Of a stretch of 64,000 nucleotides of DNA, positions 54,749 through 64,000 are shown piece after piece. Source of the DNA: Adiantum capillus-veneris. Taxonomy: Eukaryota; Streptophyta; Polypodiopsida; Polypodiales; Pteridaceae. A model generated the notes under the pieces. The model did not search any database and had not been told where the DNA came from. It saw nothing but the letters and a program-made list of their open reading frames with translations. The position numbers and the translations under genes were made by a program. Every line of letters begins with the position of its first letter. Position 1 is the first letter of the stretch. The stretch covers positions 68,889,412 to 68,953,411 of the forward strand of contig CM043963.1 in the NCBI GenBank assembly GCA_014529385.2, read 5' to 3'.

Positions 54749-55312
54749 AGGTTGATTATCTTGGACGTCAATGGATTGCTGCTGATGCGCGTGCCTCTCA
54801 GTGACAGAGAACCCTTTGAGGATTTGCAAACGTTTCGGATGGGAACTTGTCGAGTCGTGGTTTGTCCAGGAACCAAGGAATTTATTCGGTTTCTTCTTCC
54901 GCGCTTCAGAGTTGCCATATGGTCTTCAATGCAAAGGCAAAACTTGTCGCCACTAGTTACAATAGTTTGCAGTGTATGCGGCACTCACATGTCAGATTTT
55001 GCCTTTTTGTATGATCAAAGAAAATGAGTTACCGTTGAGGGCCACTACCACCCTAGAAAACCACACTTACCTCTTTTGTACAAACGGTTTAGCCAAATCG
55101 GTGTACCCTTTGATGCAACTAATACACTACTGATTGATGATACTCCTGAAAATGGAGAATTAAATCCGCCGGGAACAACTATCTCACCACCTTCTTTCGA
55201 GGGGCATTCCTTCGATTTTTACCTTGAAGAAATTTTGACTCCATACTTACAGAAATTGTATCTCAGTCCATTGTTCACGGACGAGTTTGTACTTTCTAAT
55301 GAATTAAGATGA
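54749..55312 (+). pseudogene. FCP1/NLI-interacting-factor-like phosphatase domain (DxNG type)
   Basis: Begins after TTTTACAG with LIILDVNGLLLMRV. The HAD motif I reads D-x-N-G, as in a plant-specific FCP1-like family with DLNGLL, rather than the DxDG of active phosphatases. Then VVCPGTKEFIRFLL, AIWSSM (motif II region), CGTHM, and after an in-frame TGA at 55025-55027 HYHPRKPHLPLLYKRF, ATNTLLIDDTPENG (motif III/IV) and NPPGTTISPPSF. The reading frame is the same on both sides of the TGA. The family dephosphorylates proteins such as RNA polymerase II CTD; the D-to-N change and the TGA make activity doubtful. Confidence 0.82.
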
Positions 55313-55342
55313 CTCTTCTATCATGTCTTTGTCTTGTCTAAC

Positions 55343-55348
<6 letters not shown>

Positions 55349-55391
<43 letters not shown>
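55349..55391. repeat. (GA)n microsatellite
   Basis: About 43 bp of GA between convergent genes of the large element. Confidence 0.9.
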
Positions 55392-55395
<4 letters not shown>

Positions 55396-55514
55396 ACATG
55401 GTAAAGAAATGTATTTCAAGCACACTTTTTCACAGGGCACAATTGAAAAATGAGCTCAATAAACTTCATGTATTGAAAGTCATTTGTATACACTTGGGTT
55501 CACAAGAATATCTG

Positions 55515-56752
55515 TTACATTGACACTACTTCAACCCGACTATCCAACTCTTTGCACAAAATATCTTTTTTCCTTCGCCGCATCACCTTACGGCCAGCTA
55601 GGAAAAAGGAAAAATCTGATAGGTCCCTGTCCATTGACTCTTCAATTATGTCATGCCGCAAATGCTGAAGACTGCATAGCTCCCTTATTGTAACCACCAA
55701 CAGTAGGCCATGCTCTTTATCAATCACTTCCACATCCACAACAGGATTATCTTCCAAACCTGCAGAAACCTGGTCCATAGGAATGTACTTACCATTGAGC
55801 ATTTGTGATCGCATATACCAAAACGAGAGTAACAGTGATTGGCTTGCAATCATGTACTTGACAACTAGAGTATCAAGCGCAACCTTGCACCGTAAACCAA
55901 TCTCTTCCTTTACATACCATCCTCTGTCAAGAAGTTTGTCACAGGATGACTGCTTAAATGACTTGCACATGAACATAGTTTTCGTAACACGGATGTTGTA
56001 GCTATGAAAAAACTCTATGAAGAGTGCAACAGGACAAAAGTTTGCAATTCTAACCAGTTTGGTGGGAATAGAGCTATGTAGAGACCTCTGTATATCCTTG
56101 TAGAGCTTACTTTGCATTGCCTCCACCATTGTTTCCTCGAGAACTGGCCAGTCCACAGTGTTCCAATCGGTTGGTAGAGGCACTTTCACCAACATGCCAT
56201 TCTTATTCCCCGAGGTGAGTTGGTAGAAGTGGTCATAAAAAAATATTCCCTCATCAGCCAGGCTTTTGCTGCTCCTCCCTGAATACTGTAGAGAACCAAT
56301 GTGGGCATGAACAACATGGAAGAGTCTTATTATGCACTCCACAGGCTCCCATTGCTCATAAGAAGAGGGATAAACATCTGCAATATATATAAGAAGAGTT
56401 AAACTAAGAGTATCAATAAGTAAAAATGACAAATCTAATGTAATTGAGCTGTGAAGAATGGAGACATTGCTCATAAGAAGCGGGAGAAACATTGCAAAAT
56501 ATTTAAGAAAAGTTATAATGAGAGTATCAATAAGTTCACATGTCAAGAGTACTTACAATTGCAACGTGGTTGATGTATATCTGATACATTTCCACCGTTT
56601 GCTATCACCTCTGGATGGGTAAACACATGCTGAACAAGAACTTCCTTTACAGATCTTTTGCTGATTTCAACTTTGAAATCCAACACTCTGGCCTTCCATG
56701 CTGAGCGGTAAACGTTGATACCACTAGACCTCTTGGGTCTTCTTGGTTGCAT
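55515..56752 (-). CDS. Unrecognised two-exon gene at the right end of the large element
   Basis: Exon 1 56557-56752 (MQPRRPKRSSG..., donor ATT/GTAAGT, phase 1) and exon 2 55515-56377 (acceptor ATTGCAG) join in phase to give about 352 residues. The first exon is basic. The second contains VECIIRLFHVVHAHIG, FYDHFYQLTSGNKNG, LVKVPLPTDWNTVDWPVLEETM, a cysteine-containing middle (MFMCKSFKQSSCDKLLDRGWY) and a basic end (KVMRRRKKDILCKEL) that could be a nuclear signal. I recognise no family. The 3' splice region is duplicated inside the intron (about 56352-56426 versus 56466-56540), leaving a decoy acceptor. Confidence 0.6.
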
Positions 56753-57256
56753 GAGGACCCATGAACCTTTGTTTATCCTTTGTCCAACCCATTGGTTCTC
56801 TGCACTTATTTAAGTTGATATTGTAATTGAGAATATGCTACTACTTGGCCTTCTATGCAAAGTGCAGTTGTTGGTTGTTGGTGTGAGAGACAATAAACAC
56901 CTGGAGCTTCTTGGGCGAGAAGACGTGGAAGCCATAGCTCTCAGAGAAAAGCTTTAGTGGAGGGAGATTCACTTTGAAAGCATTCTAATGGAGGGAAAGT
57001 GTTTTAGAATTCCAATATCTTGTGCGGGCTTAATGGTCACCCTCCAGTACGTTAATGACCATAAGAGAATATCAGAAGTGGGACCACATGCAAGCACCTA
57101 AAAGCTCGGTAAAAGGAAGGAAATTACGATGCTACAATCCTAGAGTCGTGAAAGTTTTATGCTATTTTCCTATTTTTTGAGTCTTTCCACGTACTTTCCT
57201 ACGTAACGTAGCCTTCGTGCTCATTGGACGCGCTCTATTTCTCTCTCTCTTCATAT

Positions 57257-57289
57257 GGCCCTCCAAATGACCTCTGAAATTTCCTAATG
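57257..57289 (-). repeat. Right terminal inverted repeat of the large element
   Basis: Reverse complement of 40650-40682 with two mismatches. The sequence inside (toward 57240) diverges from the inside of the left end. Confidence 0.88.
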
Positions 57290-58272
<983 letters not shown>

Positions 58273-58288
58273 GCAGCGGCTATGCATG

Positions 58289-58450
58289 GACTGAGGGTTC
58301 TAACAAGCAGTCGGTAGCCAAGGGTGAGGACGAGGAGGGGCCGTAACAGATTCGAGGATGCAGGACTGAGGGTACTAACAAGCAGTCGGTAGCCAAGGGT
58401 GAGGACGAGGAGGGGCCGTAACAGATTCGAGGACGCATATGCATGGACTG
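58289..58450. repeat. 75-bp minisatellite, third copy split by element F
   Basis: Unit GACTGAGGGT..CTAACAAGCAGTCGGTAGCC..GAGGGGCCG starts at 58289 and 58364. A third starts at 58446 and is cut by element F, resuming at 61695 (GACTGAGCTAACAAGC..GAGGGGCCG). Confidence 0.88.
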
Positions 58451-58641
58451 TGAAGGGGATCGGGGAGCACCACAGACGGAGAGTGAGAGAGAGAGAAGGG
58501 GAGACACACACGATGTGGGTGGGGACACTCTGAAGTGGCAGCTCCCCCTATACAGTATACTCACTATAAGTATAGGGTAACAGTGGGCGGGCGCCCATGA
58601 CCTGGGCGACCGGTCAAGGCACATAGGCCTTAACCCCAACA
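58451..58641 (-). repeat. 3' LTR of element F
   Basis: 191 bp, TGTTGGGGTTAAGGCC... on the minus strand. It differs from the 5' LTR by a short GGGCGCCC insertion/deletion and few substitutions. Confidence 0.93.
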
Positions 58642-58854
58642 ACCTCCCACTTAAAGGCCAATGTGGCTTTAAGCAAGATCTACTAGTGTACAACTAATAG
58701 AAGGTGAGAGATTCTCTCAACCTATGCCCACTGACTCTCGATGAGCTAGTGCATCCGGCTCTACTGATAGACAAACATCCCGCTGCGGAAGCCACACAGA
58801 GCTAGCTCCAAGCTCTGCAAAGAGTCTACAAGAGCTCATGCACTCCTGCAAGTA

Positions 58855-60090
58855 TCAGTCCAATACCTGCAAACCTCCCCTATGCTCTATGCCGAGATCA
58901 GTCATTGAACAACTAATCAACCCTGCTGCAAATGCTCCCACTGCAGCTGCTATGTCGGGCCTCGAGATCAGCATCTCGTACATGAGGACACCGAATGTTG
59001 ATGCAACCCTGGCAACCTCTGCCACCTCCAACTCAAAACTCAACTCATGGCAATCCTGTCCCCTATCATAGAGACCATGGCACTCTGACTCCGAGCTCCG
59101 GAGTGACTCCTCGTGCCCACCACATATCACATGTGTACCAAGAGTATCCATCTGTCCTGAATCTGCATCAAGCTCTGGCATAAGCATATCAAGAAATGAC
59201 TCCACAATAGCCGACATCTCAGCATCCATGTGAGTCATCTCTGTCATCACCTCTGATGACTCATCCTGCTGTGACTCACTAGAGCTGTCCCGCTCTACCT
59301 GTGCATCCGTAGACGCAACCTGCACAACAAGGTCACTGCTCTGCACTCCATGCAAAGCATCCTGCAACCCACAAGCAAAAGAGACTCGCCTGCTCTCTCG
59401 CTCTCTACCTGGCTGTGTGATCACAGAGACAACACCGTCTCTCGCGTGATCCACATGCAATGGGTAACCTGTACCACTCCTGGCACCTCTCGCAATCACT
59501 AGCGAACCCAAATGCATCACAAAATCTTGCTTTCGTAGCGAAATTTGACATCCACAATCTCTAAGCTGACCAATTGAGATCAAACTCACTGTCAAATCTG
59601 GTACATAGGGCACATGTCGTAACAAGTAAGATGCACCACTCGGTAATGACTGTCTCACATCTCCTGCACCTGCTATCGCATGCACCGATCCATCGGTCAA
59701 ACGTACACTGCCAAGCATCCCGCTAGAATAGCTACAAAACCATTCATGATGCGGCGTGACATGAAACATAGCATCTGCGTCTAGCAACCACTGCGAAGGG
59801 AGTGCACTATCCACATGTATAGCATCTCGTGCATAGCTCGAGGTAGAAGTGACATCCCCGTCACTAGTATACTCCGACACTGCATCTGCCTCAACTGTCA
59901 AAGCAACTGAGTCCATGGCATCACTACATACATCTCTGAGATTGCCGTGTCTGCTACGATGTCGCATACGATGAACATAGCGCCGTCTAACGTGTCCACA
60001 ATGACCACAATACCACCATGTCACCTGTCGGCGTGCTCGTGAATGTACATGTCTCACACGAGTCCGTGATGACTCAGATCTATCATACAT
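58855..60090 (-). pseudogene. Element F gag end, protease and RT scrap (fusion by deletion)
   Basis: 411-codon frame. It starts with an Arg-rich region and an eroded knuckle (YCGHCGHVRRRYVH), then the protease region WLLDADAMFHVTPHHEW. The catalytic D-S/T-G is replaced by D-A-D, so the protease is inactive by sequence. After HVPYVPDLTVSLISIGQL and a Ser/Asp-rich stretch it jumps directly to VLMYEMLISRPDIAAAVG, the copia RT/RNase H boundary (usually GSLMYAM..RPDI), showing a large in-frame internal deletion. The frame stays open over the junction, which may reflect selection for a fusion or chance. Confidence 0.85.
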
Positions 60091-60091
60091 A

Positions 60092-60373
60092 TCATGTTAT
60101 CTGCGCCAAAGTGCTCTCGAAGTAGATAACAAGAGCATATACAGATTCCACAAGGTGCAAAGAGAGTGTAGATAGTGCCATCTCCTCTAGCTCCTGCCAC
60201 TGATCGTCAGACATGTTTGAAGGTCTACCTACATCACCACTCAATGGTCGATGCAACCCTTGCTGTGTCAATGCATCAAGCATACACTCTCTCCATGCCG
60301 CAAAGTCTGACCCATCAAACACGCGCATCTGTGAGAGATCACAATCTGATCGATCACCTGTCTCTGCCATGAG
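60092..60373 (-). CDS. Element F Gag N-terminus
   Basis: Begins MAETGDRSDCDL at 60371-60369. QMRVFDGSDFAAWRECMLDAL is the copia Gag opening (x-F-x-G-x-x-F-x-x-W), then WQELEEMALSTLSLHLVESV. It stops one codon before the 58855-60090 frame in the map, so one stop separates the two. Confidence 0.8.
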   Translation of the reverse strand, partial: LMAETGDRSDCDLSQMRVFDGSDFAAWRECMLDALTQQGLHRPLSGDVGRPSNMSDDQWQELEEMALSTLSLHLVESVYALVIYFESTLAQIT

Positions 60374-61497
60374 CACAAGTAGCAAGCTAGATAGCAAAAC
60401 CACCTCACCAACAACACCTGAAAACTGTCTACCAATATGGCCAGAAACACAATGTAAAACCTGTGAGACACACTCCAAAGTAGAGCGCCCGCAATGTCAA
60501 TACAAGCCTCGCCTACTCTAGTATCACACTGCAATCTGTGAGCTAATCACCAAGCCCACACTGTGCGGTATCGATGCATACATATGCAAAAATCTCCCAC
60601 CTGTAGAGAATACCGCATGCAAATGTTGAGTGCAACCCGCAATCTCTACCTAGATCGCATAAATGATACGCATAAAACTCCTGGGAAAATTTCGCCAGAG
60701 TTTCGTCAGTAAAACGGCCACAAAACCAGTAACCAAACTGACTGTACACTCAAAACCATGAGCAACCAAAGCGCATCAAACCGCACTCCAAATGCATGCA
60801 CCAATCTCCACACTTTGCATACATCATTGCAAACACCTGCAAATCTAGTACACAAATATCTTCTCTACCTGTGACTGCCAAAAAACATGCTCGAGGCATA
60901 CATTGCCGAGCTCAAAATGCAATCCCATTAGTCTCCCTGAGCATCAAACCACATAAGGCATACATCGTATCCTCCCACCTGTGAGGAAACTTGCAGCAAA
61001 TATCACTCTCACATCTCAGAGCAAACCATGTGTGGCATCCTCAACACACAATAAACAACTGCTGCTACAGAAAATTCAGCGTTCAGAATTTAAAAATTCT
61101 GATATGACGAGCGCGTCCGGAGCGTGCCAAAACCCCAAGGTAGACTCCTGGATCACATGTATCCGAGCCCGGGTGTGAAAGCTATGCCAAAAACCTCCGT
61201 TTCGACCCAAAAACGCAGCATAAACTGCCAAAAGAGGGCTGAAAAATGCAGCTCCTCAACCGTAGCTCGAATGAGGTTTTTGATGGCTCGAATGGCTTCG
61301 AAAGGGGGGTAAATCTCTAGGACGCCTGATGGAAACGCTCTCGAAAAGCTGAATTTGCCGATGCCGAAGTCGAAACCCTGTTTGCACTCTTGAAAGTGCG
61401 CGCGCGCGGACGCGATTTCGAGAATGAAACTGGCTCTCCGCTGTCGTCGTGACTGTGCACACACGCGCTCCCTCTGCACCTACGATCTGATACCAAT

Positions 61498-61694
61498 TGA
61501 AGGGGATCGGGGAGCACCACAGGCGGAGAGTGAGAGAGAGAGAGAAGGAGAGACACACACGATGTGGGTGGGGAGACTCTGAAGTGGCAGCTCCCCCTAT
61601 ACAGTATACTCACTATAAGTATAGGGTAACAGTGGGCGCCCGGGCGCCCATGACCTGGGCGACCGGTCAAGGCACATTGGCCTTAACCCCAACA
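61498..61694 (-). repeat. 5' LTR of element F
   Basis: 197 bp; on the minus strand it starts TGTTGGGG and ends CCCCTTCA. PBS immediately follows at 61483-61497. Confidence 0.93.
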
Positions 61695-61739
61695 GACTGA
61701 GCTAACAAGCCCAACTGCAGCCAAGGGTGAGGACGAGGA

Positions 61740-62798
61740 GGGGCCGACAGAACTTTAAGAGATATTATGCAGCGAGATACTTTGTTTGGTGGAAAAGTCA
61801 TTTTGCTTGGAGGTAACTTTCGACAAATACTACCTGCTGTACCAAAAGGTAGTCGTACAGACATTGTAAATGCTTCGTTGTGTCATTCTCACATATGGAA
61901 ATACACGAAGATACTGAGGCTTTCCAAAAATATGCGTATAGTTGATTGCGGTTCAAATTCGCTTCAACAAAGTTTTTTCCGTTGGGTGCTTGATATTGGC
62001 AATGGGGTTATGGATGATGGACGAGACTTAGATAGAGTCAAAATACCTTCACACATGATGCTTCCACGAAATAGTTTGGCAGATCTTCTAAGCTTTATAT
62101 ATAGAGATTTGTGTCATTTGCAAGATCATGCAACTTTTTTCAGAGATCGAGCAATACTTGCTCCACGGAATAAAGAGGTGGATTTAATTAATGACTATGC
62201 ATTGCAAAGAATGCATGGAGATTGCAAAGAGTATTTCAGTGCAGATTCAATTTGTATGACAGAGGAAAACACACATTTGTACACAATTGAATATCTGAAT
62301 AGCCTTACTCTTGGTGGTGGTTTTCCACCTCATGCTTTAGTCTTGAAAGAAAATGCTTCTATCATGTTGCTGCGGGATTTGGATCCAAGACGTGGATTAT
62401 GCAACGGAACTAGATTGATATGCAAACAATTTCATCATAAGGTAATTGAGGCAGAGATAGTTACATGATCAAATATTGGAGAGAGAGTTTTTCTTCCAAG
62501 GATTGACTTTATTATTGGAAGCCATCAGGGGCTTCCATTTCAAATGAAGCGTCGTCAATCTCCAATCAGGCTTGCTTTTGGGATGACTATTAACAAAGCA
62601 CAAGGGCAAACACTTGGAATTCTTGGTCTATATCTTGAGTCATTGATCTTCTCTCATGGACAGTTGTATGTTGCAATGTCACGTGTACGAAGTGCAGCTT
62701 CTATGAGGATTATTGTCAATACTGAAAACACTCAAGCGGAGTGTTACTACACTCCAAACATTGTATTCAAGGAAGTATTACAACTAGCGAGCTCATAA
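61740..62798 (+). pseudogene. Helitron-type PIF1 helicase, C-terminal part
   Basis: The frame encodes GGKVILLGGNFRQILPAVPKG (the GGDFRQ-LPV motif after the Walker B region), NASLCHSHIWKY, LSKNMRI, a region ending LCNGTRLIC, then after an in-frame TGA at 62466-62468 the conserved RLAFGMTINKAQGQTL and LYVAMSRVRS motifs of PIF1 helicases. This matches the Helitron Rep/Helicase C-terminus. The Rep nuclease and Walker A parts are missing; the 5' end abuts the minisatellite. One stop over 350 codons means only mild decay. No 3' CTRR hairpin end was identified. Confidence 0.88.
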
Positions 62799-62895
62799 TA
62801 ATAAGTTCAAATTGACATTGTGGATCTCACTTAAAGTCAGACACACTTGATGTTAAATCTTATTCATATCTCTTAGATCAAAGTATTTCCCACAG

Positions 62896-63540
62896 ATGGC
62901 TCCTCGACGCAGTGCCTCCTATGTAGTGGGTCACATCACTGAATTCATTCGAGGTATTTATCTTCTTTTTTAAATTGGTTTATTATTAACTTGACCTATT
63001 ATTTTCTTGAGAAGATTGGCTTATACATTGACTTACTCTGTTGAAGATCCACCGCAATGGAGGGGAGGAGTTCCTGCTATGTTTTTGGTGATTTTATTTG
63101 ATCAAACTCATATTATATTGTAAGAGTTTTTATATATGATATATTTGTAGTTTTAAGCTTTTATTGCTCTACATAATTCATGGATTCCTTTGCAGAGATC
63201 ACTCCCATCGAGGTTTTATCATCGTAAGTGTTTATGAAATGCTATACTTAGGTAGAGATATGTCCATGGAAGTTCTTGGATACTACCATGTTGCCTTTTC
63301 TTCGAACCACGAGCATCGTCAAATTCAAGTTAATATTTGTTTTGTGAATGACGAGAGGCCCGTCAATGCACAACAGGTGGGGGTTGCTGGAGACCACACT
63401 ACACCATATCGATTGAGGATATTTACTCAAGTTGAAACACCACCCTGTATCTTGCAAAATGTATACAACATAGGTGTATCTTGCAAAATGTATACAACAT
63501 AGGTCCTTGGACTTATAGAATCCCTAACGTGGTCTCTCGA
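62896..63540 (+). CDS. Exon-like module downstream of the helicase, copy 1 (unknown)
   Basis: A short exon, MAPRRSASYVVGHITEFIR, ends at G/GTATTT (62953-62954). After an acceptor TTGAAG near 63047 comes DPPQWRGGVPAM in phase, and further downstream (63181 on, after TTTGCAG) DHSHRGFIIVSVYEMLYLGRDMSMEVLGYYHVAFSS. A similar first and second exon recur at 63805. I do not recognise the family. Position just after a Helitron helicase suggests cargo or an adjacent gene. Confidence 0.4.
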
Positions 63541-63620
63541 AGGCTACACTTTGAATAACTATTTTGTATTGTTTCTTTGTGAAGTTGTAAAATTTCAAAG
63601 TCTTTTGAATTGCTTTCAAT

Positions 63621-63636
63621 CCCCCCCCCCCCCCCC

Positions 63637-63674
<38 letters not shown>
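63621..63674. repeat. (C)27(TC)n tract
   Basis: 27 C at 63621-63647 followed by (TC)n to 63674. Confidence 0.95.
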
Positions 63675-63678
<4 letters not shown>

Positions 63679-63804
63679 TCCTTCACTAAAACAAAAGAAA
63701 GAAGGACATGATTCTCTACGGCATGATCGTCAAAGTCCTTTTTATTCTATTTCATATTTGTTCCTCTTAAACTTCCAAATCTGTGCTGTTAGAGCAGATA
63801 AAGA

Positions 63805-64000
63805 ATGGCACGATACATCATGGTTTCGTACACCCTCAATGATGTACCTACTTATATTAGAGGTATGTAAATGTAAAATCTTATCTTTGTTACTTACTCT
63901 TACCATGACTGAGAACTTATTGGCCTTTATTTGTATGTTTATACGTGTAACATTTTTTCTAGATTCTCCATTGTGGAGGGGTCCTGCATATGCTGAGGAT
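63805..64000 (+). CDS. Exon-like module, copy 2 (runs off the end)
   Basis: MARYIMVSYTLNDVPTYIR ends at G/GTATGT, and after a TTTTCTAG acceptor near 63962 comes DSPLWRGPAYAED. Exon structure, phase (one base carried over) and the D-(P/S)-P-x-WRG motif match copy 1 at 62896. Truncated by the window end. Confidence 0.4.

Larger units (their letters stand above)
58451..61694 (-). mobile_element. Internally deleted copia element F
   Basis: LTRs 58451-58641 and 61498-61694 are near identical, and the 5-bp target duplication GACTG flanks both sides (58446-58450, 61695-61699). On the minus strand, PBS ATTGGTATCAGATC follows the 5' LTR and PPT AAGTGGGAGGT precedes the 3' LTR. The coding part holds Gag, a damaged protease and a scrap of RT, so integrase and most of RT are deleted. 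It would need enzymes in trans, yet near-identical LTRs show recent movement. Confidence 0.95.

Overview
The window looks like nuclear DNA of a land plant. It is dominated by Ty1/copia LTR retrotransposons primed by initiator-Met tRNA, very long (GA)n/(CT)n/(CA)n microsatellites, and genes split by canonical GT-AG introns. I cannot name the species. Huge repeat-filled introns and dense dinucleotide arrays would suit a fern or another large-genome seedless plant, but that is inference. No bacterial, organellar or tRNA/rRNA features were seen.

Layout. 1-2734: decayed copia element A with its 3' LTR. 2.7-11 kb: small copia gag/linker fragments, a 366-bp inverted repeat with a poly-C core, and gene-poor sequence. 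11.07-37.13 kb: a minus-strand gene for a universal stress protein (USP) domain. Exon 1 is at 36895-37129 and exons 2 and 3 are at 11279-11400 and 11072-11193. The first intron would be about 25.5 kb. It holds a tandem array of about 4-kb units (12.84-20.88 kb, resuming at 32.53 kb), copia element B (20878-32526, TSD TCGAT) inserted in that array, intact copia element C (25461-31499, TSD GGACA) nested inside B, non-autonomous LTR element D (33314-35704), and a perfect 31-bp hairpin. 38.8-39.6 kb: gypsy-like LTR remnant.

40650-57289: the most unusual object, a region of about 16.6 kb bounded by 33-bp inverted repeats (31/33 identical). It carries a plus-strand transposase-like gene, minus-strand genes of unknown function, and a plus-strand gene that fuses a histone H3-like protein to a ULP1-type cysteine protease. 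An acidic linker and a plant-type (DxNG) FCP1-like phosphatase domain follow. Another minus-strand gene ends the set. A LINE (46.0-50.6 kb) has inserted into a (GA)n tract inside it. Four 61-bp palindromic hairpins of the same family occur only here. I interpret the whole as a large cargo-carrying DNA transposon that seems undescribed; the transposase shows a frameshift and a stop, so this copy is probably not autonomous now.

57.3-64 kb: direct repeats, microsatellites, a 75-bp minisatellite interrupted by internally deleted copia element F (58451-61694, TSD GACTG), a Helitron-type PIF1 helicase remnant (61.74-62.8 kb), and tandem exon-like modules of unknown function running off the end.

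Most coding potential is transposon-derived. The only recognisable host gene is the USP gene. The nesting order (array, then B, then C) and three exact 5-bp target duplications give a clear insertion history.
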